This document shows positions 17,894-27,960 of a DNA stretch of 64,000 nt, one piece after another. The translations under genes and the position numbers were made by a program. How positions within the stretch are numbered: position 1 is the first letter of the stretch; each line of letters begins with the position of its first letter. Below the pieces are notes generated by a model. It did no database searches and was not told the origin of the DNA. It worked only from the letters and a program-made list of their open reading frames with translations. This DNA is from Agromyces sp. Leaf222. GTDB taxonomy: Bacteria > Actinomycetota > Actinomycetes > Actinomycetales > Microbacteriaceae. Location of the stretch: positions 183,277-247,276 of the forward strand of contig NZ_LMKQ01000001.1 of the NCBI RefSeq assembly GCF_001421565.1. Reading direction: 5' to 3'.

Positions 17894-19369
17894 CTCGGCG
17901 GCGGGCTCCGGCTCGGGGGCGTTCGACTCGGCGGGCGATTCGATCTTGACGACCTCGTCGGCGCGATCCGACTCGAGCGCCGCTTCGGTCGCCTTCAGCT
18001 GCTCGGGCGTGAGCCGCAGGCGCTCGGCCTTCGAGGGGCGGATGGCGGGCACGTCGCCGACGATGGGAACGGGCGTGCGCCAGCGCCGGAATCCGTAGCG
18101 GGCCCAGAGCCCGATCATCGTGCTGAGCCGGTTGCGCGATCCGAGCAGGCTGTTGATGTGCACGAACAGCCAGGCGGCCCAGGCGGTGTAGCCGGTGAGC
18201 CCGATGAGGCGCCGGAATCCGGGCATGCGGCCGAGGAGGCTCATCGAGTGCAGCACCGGCAGGTTCGCGATGCCGGGGATCTCGCCGACCGCCGAACGGC
18301 GCCCGATGATCGCGAGCTGGCCCTTGTCGTAGTACTCGAAGCGCTCGGTGGGCCGGCCCGCGAGGATGCGGATGATCTGCTTGCCGATGTGATGGCCGCC
18401 CTGGATGGCCGGCTGCGCGAGCTGCGGGAAGTCCTGCGGGGCGATCGCGATGTCACCGGCCGCGAAGACCCCCGGCAGGCCGACGACCTGCAGGTCTTCG
18501 CCGACCCGGATGCGGCCGTGCTTGTCGAGCGGGAGGCTCCAGTACTGCACCTCTTCGTGCGGGGCGACGCCCGTGGCCCAGATGGTCATGTCCGAGGGGA
18601 TCGACCGGCCATCGGTGAGCACCACGGCCCGCTCCTGCACCTCGGCGACGCCCGTGCCGAGGCAGAGCTCGACGTCGCGATGCACGAGCTGCTTCGCCGC
18701 GTAGCTGCGGAGCTTCGGGATGAAGGGCTTCAGCAGCTCCTCGCCGCGCTGCACGATCGTGATGCGGAACGCCTCGCCGTCGAGCTCGGGGTAGGCGGGC
18801 CGCAGGCCCTGGTCGCGGAGCTCCGCGAGGGCTCCGGCCATCTCGACGCCGGTCGCGCCGCCGCCGACGACGACCACATGCAGGCCGTCGGTGCGGCCCT
18901 CCTGTTGGGTGGCCAGCTCGAGCCGGGTGAACAGGGTGTCGCGGATGCGGATCGCCTGCGAACGCGAGTACACCGCGAACGCATGCTCCTTGGCGCCCGG
19001 CGTGCCGAAGTAGGCCGTGGTCACGCCGTTCGCGAGCACGAGGTAGTCGTAGTCGATCGTCTTGCCGTCGAGCAGGCGCACCGACCTGGCGTCGGGGTCG
19101 ATCTCCATGAGGTGCTCGTGCACGATGTCGAGGTTCGGCTGGTGCATGCGGAGGCTCCGCAGGAAGTGCGTGACATCGCCCGGGTTCAGGCCCCCGGTCG
19201 CGACCTGGTAGAGCAGCGGCTGGAACGTGTTGTACACCCGGCGGTCGATGAGCGTCACGCGCACGGGCGCCTTCGCGAGGGCCTTCGCCGCGTTCACCCC
19301 GGCGAATCCGCCGCCGACGATCACGACGTGGGGAAGGGAGGCATCGGATGCCGCAGCTGAAGGTGTCAC
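17882..19369 (-). CDS. ndh: Type II NADH dehydrogenase (NDH-2)
   Basis: 495 residues from a GTG at 19369 (VTPSAAASDAS); the longer in-frame ATG at 19426 adds 19 unlikely residues. Two Rossmann motifs are clear: VVIVGGGFAGVNAAKAL for FAD near residue 15, and VVVVGGGATGVEMAGAL for NADH near 165. FAAGDIAIAP lies near 318. The C-terminal quarter has the amphipathic membrane-binding region (TAWAAWLFVHINSLLG) followed by an acidic Pro/Glu tail. It oxidises NADH and reduces quinone without proton pumping. The last residues EPVE and stop come from the interspersed repeat. Confidence 0.92.
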   Translation of the reverse strand: MTPSAAASDASLPHVVIVGGGFAGVNAAKALAKAPVRVTLIDRRVYNTFQPLLYQVATGGLNPGDVTHFLRSLRMHQPNLDIVHEHLMEIDPDARSVRLLDGKTIDYDYLVLANGVTTAYFGTPGAKEHAFAVYSRSQAIRIRDTLFTRLELATQQEGRTDGLHVVVVGGGATGVEMAGALAELRDQGLRPAYPELDGEAFRITIVQRGEELLKPFIPKLRSYAAKQLVHRDVELCLGTGVAEVQERAVVLTDGRSIPSDMTIWATGVAPHEEVQYWSLPLDKHGRIRVGEDLQVVGLPGVFAAGDIAIAPQDFPQLAQPAIQGGHHIGKQIIRILAGRPTERFEYYDKGQLAIIGRRSAVGEIPGIANLPVLHSMSLLGRMPGFRRLIGLTGYTAWAAWLFVHINSLLGSRNRLSTMIGLWARYGFRRWRTPVPIVGDVPAIRPSKAERLRLTPEQLKATEAALESDRADEVVKIESPAESNAPEPEPAAEPVE

Positions 19370-19474
19370 ATGACAACGGTACCCACCCCGGGGCTCGTCA
19401 CGAGCACCCGGGGTCGGTCGCGGCATCCGGCACCGGACCGGAAGGGATTACGTCGAGCTAGGAGTGCGGCTCGC

Positions 19475-19741
19475 TCAGAGCGATTCCTCGTCGGGATCGG
19501 ACTGCACCGGGTCGCTCTCGGAGGGGTCGAAGTGGTACTTCACGTACCGCTCGTCGCCGACCGTGCGCTCGTCGCCCGCGACGTACCAGAAGATCGACTC
19601 GACGCCGCGGACGGCGGCGACCGTGGAGATGCGCTGATCGATCTCGCCGTCGATGAGCACGCGGCGGTCGGTCGTTCCGGCCAGGGGTCCGTCGACGTGC
19701 TCGACGATGTATTCGACTGCGGTGCTCGTGTCATCGGTCAT
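19475..19741 (-). CDS. Small acidic hypothetical protein
   Basis: 88 residues, MTDDTSTAVEYIVEHVDGPL at the N-terminus and a very acidic C-terminus. Codon use matches the host. It may be a small beta-rich protein; no family is recognised and no operon partner is apparent. Confidence 0.65.
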   Translation of the reverse strand: MTDDTSTAVEYIVEHVDGPLAGTTDRRVLIDGEIDQRISTVAAVRGVESIFWYVAGDERTVGDERYVKYHFDPSESDPVQSDPDEESL

Positions 19742-19919
19742 GGAACCAACGTACGCCTCTGCGTCCGTGAGCGCTCGGAGGCGACGCCCGCCCGGGCATC
19801 CGTTCGCGACCCAGGCTCAGCGTCGTGACCGCGTGACCTAGACTGCTGCGGCGACACCCCCATCGCGCCGCACCGACGCGGCCGGGTCACGAGGTGATCG
19901 CCCCGATCGGAGGCGGCAC

Positions 19920-22900
19920 ATGGGGTTCGGCGATTTCCTGTTCGGGCTCGCGGCGCGCCAGCCGGCCGAGTACCGGCGACTCCGCGGCATCCGTCAGCGC
20001 ATCTACACCCGGGTCGCACCGCTGCAGGCCGAGATCGTGCGCTCACCCGAGCCGATCGCGTTCGGCGACCTCGACCGATCGCGGTTCGAAGCGATCCGGC
20101 CCGGTTCGGCGTGGGGCGGCGTGTTCGACTGCGCCTGGCTGCGGATCACGGGCGAGGTGCCCGCCGGGGTCGAGCGCCCGGTGGTGCTGCTCGGCATCCG
20201 CGGCGAGGGTGCGGTGTACTCGCCAGGGGGCGAGCTGCTCGACTCGGTGAGCACGGTCTTCCAGCAGGGCGACCACCCGCACAGCGGCGGTCGGTTCCGC
20301 CCGATCCAGGGCGTCGACCTCGCGAACGGAGCCGTCGAGTTCTACGCCGACGTCGCCTACAACGGGTTCATCCTCTACGAGGTCGGCCGCGGTCGGTATC
20401 ACGGGGCCCACCTGGCGACCCGCGACGACGAGGCGTACTCCCTCTATTACGACTACTTGACGCTCGTCGTGCTGGCGGACGCGACGGATGACGCGGTGCT
20501 GGCCGCCGAGCTGCGGCGCGCCCTCTCCGCGGCGTGGGCCGCGTTCCGTTCCGGCGATGTCACCGCGGCGCGGGCGGCGCTCGCCCCGGCGCTCGCCGCG
20601 CCCTCGACGAGCCAGTTCACGTACGACGCCGTCGGCCACGGCCACCTCGACATGGCGTGGCTCTGGCCGCTCCGCGAGACGCACCGCAAGTCGGCGCGCA
20701 CGTACGTGCGCGCGATGAACGCCCTCGAACGCCGGCCCGACTACGTGTACGGCACGAGCCAGCCGCAGCAGATGCACTGGATGCAGCAGGAGCATCCGGC
20801 CCTCTTCGACCGCATGAAGGCCGCCGTCGCCGACGGCCGCATGGAACTGCAGGGGTCGTTCTGGGTCGAGCCCGACACCAACCTGCCGTCGGGGGAGTCG
20901 CTCGTGCGCCAGGCGCTCGTCGGCCGCGCCTACCTGCAGGAGCAGTTCGGGCTCACCGACGAGCAACTGCGGCTGTGCTGGCTGCCCGACACCTTCGGCT
21001 ACAACGGCAACCTGCCCCAGATCCTCAAGAAGAGCGGCATGGACTGGTTCCAGACCATCAAGCTCGCGTGGAACAAGACGAACGACTTCCCGCACCGCAC
21101 GTTCACGTGGCAGGGCATCGACGGGTCGAGCGTGCTCGTGCACATGCCGCCCGAGGGCGACTACAACAGTCGTGCGGGCGCCGACAACCTGCTGACCGGC
21201 CTCGCGAGGTATCCGGAGAAGGCGCTCGAGACCGCCCTGCTCGTGTACGGCTCCGGCGACGGCGGCGGCGGCCCCAACGAGATCCACCACGAGCTCACCG
21301 ATCGCGAGCGCGACCTGCGCGGACTGCCGAAGGTGCGGATGTCGACGGCGGGCGACTTCTTCCGCCGGCTCGAGCAGCGCGACATCGCGCACACCCACGT
21401 CGGCGAGCTCTACCTCGAGACCCACCAGGGCACCTACACGACGCAGGCGCAGATCAAGCGGCACAACCGGCTCGTCGAGCGCAAGCTGCACGAGGTCGAG
21501 GCGCTCGCGGTGCTCGCGGGCGACGACCACCGGCCCGTGCTCGCCGGCCACTGGCGCGAGGTGCTGCTGAACCAGTTCCACGACATCATCCCCGGGTCGT
21601 CGATCGCGCGCGTGAACCGTGAGGCGATCGCGACCTACGAGCGCATCGAGGGCGAGCTCGACGCGTATGCGGCCGAGCTCCTCGGGCGGTTGCCGCAGCG
21701 GGCCGAGGGTGATTCCGGCTCAGATGGTTACGGGCGAGCGGATGCCGCGGGCGAGGCCCCGGGTGCATCCACCAGGTCGCCGCGCACGGCCCTCAACCTC
21801 ACGAGCCACCCGCGCGACGAGGTCGTGAAGGTGCGCGACGGCTGGTTTCGGGCGGAGGTCGGGCCGTACGCCGCGGCCGAGTTGCGGGCGGCCGACGCGG
21901 CATCCGACCTCGCCTTCACCGACGAGAGCCTGGGCAACGGCGTGCTCGCCCTGCGCTTCGACGCCGACGGCGTGATCGTGTCGTGCCGCGCCGCTGCCGG
22001 CGATGGCGAGGGCGCCGAGCACGCGGGCGCCGGGCTCAACCGCCTGGTCGTGCATCGCGACCCCTACGTCTGGCCCTTCAACGCCTGGGACATCAACCCC
22101 GACTACGTGAAGCGGCCGACGCGGGTGCTGCGTATGTCGCATGTGGAATCCGGCATGGACGGCCCCACCGTGTGGCGCACGCAGGAGTACCGCTCGCGCG
22201 CGGTGACCGTTCGCCAGCGGATCGTGCTCGAGGCCGGCAGCGACGTGGTGCGCTTCGAGACCGAGGTCGACTGGCACGAGAAGCACCGCATGCTTCGCGC
22301 CGAGTTCCGGCCGACGCACTACGGCGACACCGTGCGCTGCGAGATCCAGTTCGGGCACCTCGAGCGCGTCACGACCGAACGCGACTCGGTCGAGCAGGCC
22401 CAGTTCGAGGTCTGCGCGCACAAGTGGGTCGCCACCGAAGACACCGACGGCGGGTTCGCGCTGCTCAACGATGCGAAGTACGGCCACCGCGCCAAGAACG
22501 GCCTGCTGAGCCTCAACCTGCTGCGCGCGCCGACCTTTCCCGACAAGACGGCCGACCGCGGCCTCCATCGCTTCACGTACGCGTTCACGCCGTTCGCCTC
22601 CGGCGACTTGGCGAAGGTCGTGCGCGAGGCGTACCGGCTGAACAACCCGCTGCAGGTGACGGATGTCGCGCCCTTCGAGTCCGCGGCATCCGTCGACGAC
22701 CCCGGCGTGATCATCGAGACCGTGAAGCGAGCCGAGCACGGCGACGGAGTCGTGCTGCGGCTCTACGAGAGCCTCGGGCGGGCGACGACCACGGCGCTGC
22801 GGGTGGCGCTTCCGGGGGTCTCGATACGCTCCGCTACTCGACCGGCGTTCGCCGCCGTCGAGACCGACCTGCTCGAACGACCGGCCGGACTCGGCGATCG

Positions 22901-22970
22901 AGTGGACCTCGCCCAGCTCGAGTTCGGGCCCTTCGAGATCAAGACCATCCGATTGGACGCACGCGCATGA
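19920..22970 (+). CDS. Alpha-mannosidase, glycoside hydrolase family 38
   Basis: 1016 residues, standard for bacterial cytosolic class II alpha-mannosidases. The catalytic domain begins near residue 230: GHLDMAWLWPLRET provides the zinc ligands His/Asp, FWVEPDTNLPSGESLVRQ follows, and CWLPDTFGYNGNLPQI carries the nucleophile Asp357. WREVLLNQFHDIIPGSSI and the C-terminal beta domains (about 680-1016) are also normal. It removes alpha-linked mannose. Residues about 967-975 (VSIRSATRP) are encoded by an in-frame copy of the interspersed repeat. It overlaps the downstream GPH transporter gene by ATGA, indicating joint uptake and hydrolysis of mannosides. Confidence 0.93.
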   Translation: MGFGDFLFGLAARQPAEYRRLRGIRQRIYTRVAPLQAEIVRSPEPIAFGDLDRSRFEAIRPGSAWGGVFDCAWLRITGEVPAGVERPVVLLGIRGEGAVYSPGGELLDSVSTVFQQGDHPHSGGRFRPIQGVDLANGAVEFYADVAYNGFILYEVGRGRYHGAHLATRDDEAYSLYYDYLTLVVLADATDDAVLAAELRRALSAAWAAFRSGDVTAARAALAPALAAPSTSQFTYDAVGHGHLDMAWLWPLRETHRKSARTYVRAMNALERRPDYVYGTSQPQQMHWMQQEHPALFDRMKAAVADGRMELQGSFWVEPDTNLPSGESLVRQALVGRAYLQEQFGLTDEQLRLCWLPDTFGYNGNLPQILKKSGMDWFQTIKLAWNKTNDFPHRTFTWQGIDGSSVLVHMPPEGDYNSRAGADNLLTGLARYPEKALETALLVYGSGDGGGGPNEIHHELTDRERDLRGLPKVRMSTAGDFFRRLEQRDIAHTHVGELYLETHQGTYTTQAQIKRHNRLVERKLHEVEALAVLAGDDHRPVLAGHWREVLLNQFHDIIPGSSIARVNREAIATYERIEGELDAYAAELLGRLPQRAEGDSGSDGYGRADAAGEAPGASTRSPRTALNLTSHPRDEVVKVRDGWFRAEVGPYAAAELRAADAASDLAFTDESLGNGVLALRFDADGVIVSCRAAAGDGEGAEHAGAGLNRLVVHRDPYVWPFNAWDINPDYVKRPTRVLRMSHVESGMDGPTVWRTQEYRSRAVTVRQRIVLEAGSDVVRFETEVDWHEKHRMLRAEFRPTHYGDTVRCEIQFGHLERVTTERDSVEQAQFEVCAHKWVATEDTDGGFALLNDAKYGHRAKNGLLSLNLLRAPTFPDKTADRGLHRFTYAFTPFASGDLAKVVREAYRLNNPLQVTDVAPFESAASVDDPGVIIETVKRAEHGDGVVLRLYESLGRATTTALRVALPGVSIRSATRPAFAAVETDLLERPAGLGDRVDLAQLEFGPFEIKTIRLDARA
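22817..22845 (+). repeat. Interspersed repeat copy inside the alpha-mannosidase gene
   Basis: 29-bp copy of family A with one change (GCTCCG for GCTTCG), read through in frame near the C-terminus of the enzyme. Confidence 0.8.
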
Positions 22971-24322
22971 GCGAGGCCACCGCGACGACGATCGCCCCGA
23001 AGACGCAGGCGAGGGCCATCGTCACCGCGGGGTTCGGGCAGAACTTCGTGCTCACGACGGTGTCGACGTTCATCCTCGTGTACCTGCTGCAGTACGCCGG
23101 CATCAGCACCGGCGGGCTCGCGGCCGTGACCGTGATCATCACCGTGTCGAAGTTCATCGACGCCGTGCTCGACCCCGTGATGGGCAGCATCGTCGACATG
23201 ACCCGGTCGCGGTGGGGCAAGCTGCGGCCGTACATCCTGTTCTCGGCGGCGCCGGTCGCGGTGCTCTCGGGGCTGCTGTTCGCGGTGCCCGACGTCGACG
23301 AACCCGCGAAGATCGCGTTCTTCGGCGTGACGTACATCCTCTGGAGCCTCGCGTACACCGTGTGCGACGTGCCGTTCTGGGGGCTCATCGGATCGGCCTT
23401 CGTCGAACCCGACCGGCGCACGCGGGTCATCGGCAGCGTGCGCGCGTTCGGGTCGATCGCCCTCGGCCTCTCGACGCTCGGCATGCCCTGGCTCGCGAAG
23501 CTCCTCAGCTTCGGTCCCGAGACCACGGGCAGCGGGTGGACGCTCGCCGTGTTCCTCACGTCGTTCCTCGGCATGGGGGTGTTCCTGCTCGCGTTCTTCT
23601 TCGGGCGCGAGCGCGAGACCGCTGCGGCATCCGACGGCCTCAGCGTTCGCCAGCTCGTCACGACGCTCTTCAAGAACAAGGCCCTGCTCACCGTGCTGCT
23701 CGCCTCGGTGCTCGGCTTCGGACGGTTCATCGTGCAGGCGGGAGGCGCCCTCTTCGTCGTGATCGCCTACGGCGACGAGGGCGCGTTCACGCTCGTCGGC
23801 GCCGCGATCATCCTGGGCATGGTGATCTCGTCGTTCACGAGCCCGCTGCTGCTGCGCCGGATGTCGGCGCGACGCGTGATGGTGTGGAGCTCGCTCGTCG
23901 CGGCCGCCCTCTACCTGCTGATGTTCGTCGTCGGATTCGCGAACCTCGCCGTGCTGCTCGTGTTCATCTTCCTCACCGGGCTCATGCTCGGGGTGTTCCT
24001 CGTGACCCAGGCGACGATGATCGCCGACTCGGTCGACGACGCCGAGCGGCGACTCGGCGTGCGGAACGACGGCATCTCGTTCGCGTCGCTCACGTTCGTG
24101 TCGAAGATCATGAACGCGCTCGCCGTGCTCGTCTTCGGCGTGTTCGTGGTGATCGCCGGTTACGAGCGCGGGGTGACCGTGACGCCCGACATGCAGCAGA
24201 CCGTGTTCATCGCGCTCACGATCGTGCCGGCCGTCAGCTGCGTGCTCTCGGCGCTGCCGTTCATCCGGTGGCGGCGGGCTGGTGCAGATCCTGCGGCGGG
24301 CGCGCCGGCTGCGACCGCCTGA
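22967..24322 (+). CDS. GPH-family MFS sugar transporter
   Basis: 451 residues with about 12 membrane helices. It belongs to the glycoside-pentoside-hexuronide:cation symporter family: the conserved segment FIDAVLDPVMGSIVDMTRSR with KLRPYILF is the MelB-type signature, followed by DVPFWGLIGSAF and RTRVIGSVRAFGS. Start ATG at 22967 overlaps the mannosidase stop. Likely imports the oligomannoside substrate. The end is Ala/Pro-rich. Confidence 0.9.
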   Translation: MSEATATTIAPKTQARAIVTAGFGQNFVLTTVSTFILVYLLQYAGISTGGLAAVTVIITVSKFIDAVLDPVMGSIVDMTRSRWGKLRPYILFSAAPVAVLSGLLFAVPDVDEPAKIAFFGVTYILWSLAYTVCDVPFWGLIGSAFVEPDRRTRVIGSVRAFGSIALGLSTLGMPWLAKLLSFGPETTGSGWTLAVFLTSFLGMGVFLLAFFFGRERETAAASDGLSVRQLVTTLFKNKALLTVLLASVLGFGRFIVQAGGALFVVIAYGDEGAFTLVGAAIILGMVISSFTSPLLLRRMSARRVMVWSSLVAAALYLLMFVVGFANLAVLLVFIFLTGLMLGVFLVTQATMIADSVDDAERRLGVRNDGISFASLTFVSKIMNALAVLVFGVFVVIAGYERGVTVTPDMQQTVFIALTIVPAVSCVLSALPFIRWRRAGADPAAGAPAATA

Positions 24323-24455
24323 GCGCGCGACGGATGCCCGGACGCGCCGCCGTGGGTTCGCGAGTGGTCGTCTTGTGCTGCATCCGGCCGCGCGATGGCG
24401 ACTGATCGTGACCCCTCGAGGAGCGCGGTCGGCGTGGCGCTGGGACGATGGTGGG

Positions 24456-25040
24456 GTGACTCAGAGCCGAAAACCGCGCCGACCGGATGTCTCGACGCTC
24501 GACCTCGTCGGGGGTCCCGAGCGACTCGTGGTCGAACTCCACGAGTACGACGAGCGCTGGCCTGGCATGTACCTCGACCACCGGCGGCGGATCCTCGACG
24601 CGCTTGCCGCCACGGACGTCGAGATCGAGCACATCGGCTCCACCTCGGTTCCCGGACTGGCGGCGAAGCCGATCATCGACATCGTGGTCACGGTCGACGA
24701 CATCACCGCCGAGGAGGACTACCTCGACGCACTGCTGGCGGCGGGATACGAGCTGCGGGTTCGCGAGCCCGGACATCGCCTCGTGCGCACGCCGGAGCGG
24801 GACGTGCACGTGCACCTCTTCGAACGCCACGATCCTGCGGTGGCCGAATACCTCCTGCTCCGCGACCACCTGCGCTCCGATGCGGACGACCGAGCCCTCT
24901 ACGAACGCACCAAGCGGATGCTACTGAGCAGGCGATGGGACGACATGAACGACTACGCCGACGCCAAGACCGACGTCATCCTGGCGATCAAGGCGCGCGC
25001 GAGGGCCGCACGCGAATCTCTCGGGCAGTCGGAGCGCTGA
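24456..25040 (+). CDS. GrpB/UPF0157-family nucleotidyltransferase-fold protein
   Basis: 194 residues from a GTG at 24456 (VTQSRKPRRPD). The hallmark VEIEHIGSTSVPGLAAKPIIDI is present at about 50-71, with a C-terminal YADAKTDVI helix. GrpB proteins have a nucleotidyltransferase fold of uncertain function. The upstream in-frame extension into the transporter gene's end is not likely to be translated. Confidence 0.9.
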   Translation: MTQSRKPRRPDVSTLDLVGGPERLVVELHEYDERWPGMYLDHRRRILDALAATDVEIEHIGSTSVPGLAAKPIIDIVVTVDDITAEEDYLDALLAAGYELRVREPGHRLVRTPERDVHVHLFERHDPAVAEYLLLRDHLRSDADDRALYERTKRMLLSRRWDDMNDYADAKTDVILAIKARARAARESLGQSER

Positions 25041-25089
25041 GACCGCAGCGCTCGCGCTCGAGGTCGGGCGTTTCGCCTACGGTGGTGGC

Positions 25090-25431
25090 ATGGAGACGGT
25101 CTGCGCAACATGCGATACGGCCTTGGTGCGCAACGGGGGCACGCCGCCCCACGATGTCGACATCGCGAAGACGTCCGAGGCGCTTCAAGGACGCGTCGAG
25201 AGCGGGCGTATGCGGTACTTGCGGGGCGATGTCCCGCTCGAGGACATGCTCGCACTGGCCGTGTCCGACCTGACCTACACGATCGTGAGCTTCCTCCTGT
25301 GCGAAGCATGCGGGAGGACCAGGTTCTGGGGGCTCTCCATTCGCGGCGCACCGGCGTACAAGGTCGTCGACGCGGATGCTCCATCGAACTGGCCCTGGGA
25401 AACGGTGCCTTCTCGGCCGCTCTGGGCCTAG
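25090..25431 (+). CDS. Small hypothetical protein with two CxxC pairs
   Basis: 113 residues. CATC near residue 5 and CEAC near residue 73 suggest a split zinc ribbon. The C-terminus FWGLSIRGAPAYKVV is beta-rich. Downstream of grpB on the same strand with a 49-base gap. Function unknown. Confidence 0.65.
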   Translation: METVCATCDTALVRNGGTPPHDVDIAKTSEALQGRVESGRMRYLRGDVPLEDMLALAVSDLTYTIVSFLLCEACGRTRFWGLSIRGAPAYKVVDADAPSNWPWETVPSRPLWA

Positions 25432-25503
25432 CTCGACGTCGCGGATACCGCGGGCGGCCGCTTCCGCGGAGGCGCGCGCCGCGGCATCCGCCGCCGCTCG
25501 GAG

Positions 25504-26550
25504 CTAGCCGGCGAGGGTCTCGGCGTCGATCACGAAGCGGTAGCGCACGTCGCTCGAGAGCACGCGCTCGTAGGCGTCGTTGATCTGGTCGGCCGAGATG
25601 AGCTCGATCTCGGGGGCGATGCCGTGCTCGGCGCAGAAGTCGAGCATCTCCTGGGTCTCGCCGATGCTGCCGATGCTCGAGCCCGCGAAGGAGCGGCGGT
25701 TGCCGAAGAGCGTGAACACGTGCACGGGCAGCGGCTCGGCCGGGGCGCCGACGCTCACGAACGTGCCGTCGAGCGCGAGTAGCGAGAGGTACTTGCGCAG
25801 GTCGATCGGTGCGCTGACCGTGTTGATGACGAGGTCGAAGCGGTTTGCGAGTTCGGTCCACGTCGCGTCGTCGCTCGTGGCCAAGTAGTCGGTCGCGCCG
25901 AATCGCAGGCCGTCCTCACGCTTGGAGAGCGTCTGCGACAGCACCGTCACCTCGGCGCCCATGGCGGCGGCGATCTTGACGGCCATGTGGCCGAGTCCGC
26001 CGAGGCCGACGACGGCGACGCGCTTGCCGGGGCCCGCATTCCAGTGTGCGAGCGGCGAGTAGGTCGTGATGCCGGCGCAGAGCAGTGGAGCCGCGGCCTC
26101 GTAGGGGATCGCGGCGGGCACCTTCAGCACGAAGTCCTCGTCGACCACGATGTGGGTCGAGTAGCCGCCCTGCGTGATCGAGCCGTCGCGGTCGCGGGCG
26201 GCGTAGGTCTGGGTGTTGCCCTTCAGGCAGTAGTTCTCCATGCCGGCCTTGCAGTTCTCGCACTCGCGGCACGAGTTCACCATGCAGCCGACGCCGACCC
26301 GGTCGCCGACGGCGTGCTTCGAGACATCCGCCCCGACCTCGACGACCTCGCCGACGATCTCGTGACCGACGACCTGCGGGTAGGCGATCCGTCCCCAGTC
26401 GCCGCGCACGGTGTGGATGTCGGAGTGGCAGACGCCGGCGTAGCGGATCGCGATGAGCACGTCGCTCGGGCCCACATCGCGTCGTTCGATCGTCGTGGCG
26501 ACGAGCGGCTCGGTGGCGGACGGGGCGGCGTAGGCGTGGACGGTGCGCAC
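25504..26550 (-). CDS. Zinc-dependent NAD(P) alcohol dehydrogenase (YahK/CAD-like)
   Basis: 348 residues from a GTG at 26550 with AAGGAG nine bases upstream; a longer frame to 26697 is not supported. Catalytic zinc ligands appear in GVCHSDIHT and GHEIVGEV. The structural zinc cluster is [15 protein letters not shown], and the nucleotide-binding motif is [12 protein letters not shown]. Probably a cytosolic aldehyde reductase of the cinnamyl-alcohol dehydrogenase family. Confidence 0.93.
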   Translation of the reverse strand: MRTVHAYAAPSATEPLVATTIERRDVGPSDVLIAIRYAGVCHSDIHTVRGDWGRIAYPQVVGHEIVGEVVEVGADVSKHAVGDRVGVGCMVNSCRECENCKAGMENYCLKGNTQTYAARDRDGSITQGGYSTHIVVDEDFVLKVPAAIPYEAAAPLLCAGITTYSPLAHWNAGPGKRVAVVGLGGLGHMAVKIAAAMGAEVTVLSQTLSKREDGLRFGATDYLATSDDATWTELANRFDLVINTVSAPIDLRKYLSLLALDGTFVSVGAPAEPLPVHVFTLFGNRRSFAGSSIGSIGETQEMLDFCAEHGIAPEIELISADQINDAYERVLSSDVRYRFVIDAETLAG

Positions 26551-26726
26551 GGCGGACTCCTTCGGGGTCGAGCGGGGAGGGGAGAGCAGAGTGAAGCTGA
26601 GTGTCCAGCCTATGTCGCGCTCGCGGCGCGAAGGGCGGTCACGGTGCGGTCGGTGTGGAACATGCGGATGCCGCGCCGGGCCGTCGGTCGCGAGCATGCC
26701 ATGCTCGATGCCGAGGAGGTCGACCC

Positions 26727-27224
26727 ATGGTCAATGCCGGCGCTGCCGCGGATGCCGCGGCCGAAGACGGAATCGACGCCCTCGACGCCGACGCCCCCGC
26801 GGTCGACTCGGACGAGCAGGCCCTGAAACCCCGGTGGTACCGCCGCCGCCCGCCGGGGGACCTCGACCGGTTCCAACGCGGGGTCTGGTGGGCCGGGCAC
26901 GGTCAACTGTTCATCGCCGTCGGGCTGCCCATCGTCGCCCTGATCCTCTTCTGCCTGACCTTCGTGGATTCGTCGCTGCCGATGTTCGGCACGCTCGCCC
27001 TGGCGATGGTCGTGCCGTTCTGGTACTCGGGGCGAATGCTTCGCGGCTCCGCCGGCCTCCTGCCGACGCACGAGGGCCGGGTCGGCGCGTTCGACTGGCT
27101 CGAGCGCATCACCGTGCTGACGATCTCGGTGCTGTTCATCGCCTTCCTCGCGATCGCCGGCGTGGTCGCGCAGGTCTACGTGGTCATCCTCGTGCTGTCG
27201 ACCTGGTCGTCGTTCGCCGGTTAG
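26727..27224 (+). CDS. Hypothetical membrane protein
   Basis: 165 residues. An acidic, Ala-rich N-terminus (about 1-30) precedes [17 protein letters not shown], then two closely spaced membrane helices (about 60-105) and a final hydrophobic segment (about 130-160). Its TAG shares the tetranucleotide TTAG with the stop of the convergent acyltransferase gene. Function unknown. Confidence 0.7.
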   Translation: MVNAGAAADAAAEDGIDALDADAPAVDSDEQALKPRWYRRRPPGDLDRFQRGVWWAGHGQLFIAVGLPIVALILFCLTFVDSSLPMFGTLALAMVVPFWYSGRMLRGSAGLLPTHEGRVGAFDWLERITVLTISVLFIAFLAIAGVVAQVYVVILVLSTWSSFAG

Positions 27225-27832
27225 CTGGGGCTCCAGCGCTCGCGGGAGAGGAACGCGAGCTGTCCGCGCTTGGTCGGCAGGTCGATGATCGGGCCCGGCT
27301 CGAACCCGGTGCGCACCATGCGCTGCACGGCGGCCTCGTTGTCGACGTCGGGTTCGATGACGATTCGCTGCGCGCCGGGTGAGGCGAAGAGGAAGTCGCC
27401 GAGCACGCGTGAGATGCGGGTCGTGAAGGCGTCGATCGGTGCGCCACGGTCGCCGATGAAGACGTGCAGCCCGACGTCGCCCGGCTCGACGATGTAGCAC
27501 TCGCCGATCGGGTCGTGCTCGGGCTCGTAGGTCTGCAGCAGCACGACGGGCGTGCCGTCGCGGAAGACCAGGAACGCGTGGTGGGTCTCGAGCCCGTCGA
27601 CGTAGGCGTAGAGGTCGCGCAGCTCCTGCCGAGAGAGCTCGCCGAGCCCCCAGAACCTCGCCCGCGGCTGCGTTACCCACGCATGGATCACGTCGAGGTG
27701 CGCGTCGGGGTCGAGCACGAAGACCTCGATCGTGCCGAGGGCGGGGTCGTGGGCGGTGTGCACGAGGTCGCCGGGCCGGCCGGTCGCGAGGCGATCGGTG
27801 GTGGCGGTCGTCGTGCTGGTGGTCTCGGTCAT
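27221..27832 (-). CDS. GNAT acyltransferase, siderophore-type (IucB/DesC-like paralogue)
   Basis: 203 residues. VTQPRARFWGLGELS, HHAFLVFRDGTPVVLLQTYEPEHDPIGE and GDVGLHVFIGDRG are typical of acyltransferases that acylate N-hydroxy-diamines (compare FWGM and PGDLGMHVLV in desC at 32078-32662). It lies 75 bases downstream of the acylase gene, at the end of the siderophore cluster. It probably gives alternative acyl caps or acts as a DesH-like accessory transferase; this is inference. Confidence 0.8.
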   Translation of the reverse strand: MTETTSTTTATTDRLATGRPGDLVHTAHDPALGTIEVFVLDPDAHLDVIHAWVTQPRARFWGLGELSRQELRDLYAYVDGLETHHAFLVFRDGTPVVLLQTYEPEHDPIGECYIVEPGDVGLHVFIGDRGAPIDAFTTRISRVLGDFLFASPGAQRIVIEPDVDNEAAVQRMVRTGFEPGPIIDLPTKRGQLAFLSRERWSPS

Positions 27833-27886
27833 GCTCGGCTCGATTCGGTGGTGAGCGGATGTCGGTGGCGGGCGCTGGTGGGTGCT

Positions 27887-27960
27887 GGTCTCGATACGCG
27901 ATTCGCGCTACTCGACCGGCGGCGGGCCGACCGGCGGCGGGCCGACCGGCGGGGGATCGG
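27887..27960. repeat. Interspersed repeat plus 15-bp tandem repeat at the acylase gene end
   Basis: A 33-bp family A copy (27887-27919) is fused to three 15-bp units (27916-27930, 27931-27945, 27946-27960). Read on the minus strand they encode PPVGPPPVGPPPVE and the stop of the acylase gene. Confidence 0.8.

Noticed and set aside
16979..19360. 793-codon plus-strand frame across the ThrE end and the NDH-2 gene
   Set aside because: Arg-rich low-complexity translation, contradicted by NDH-2 motifs on the minus strand.
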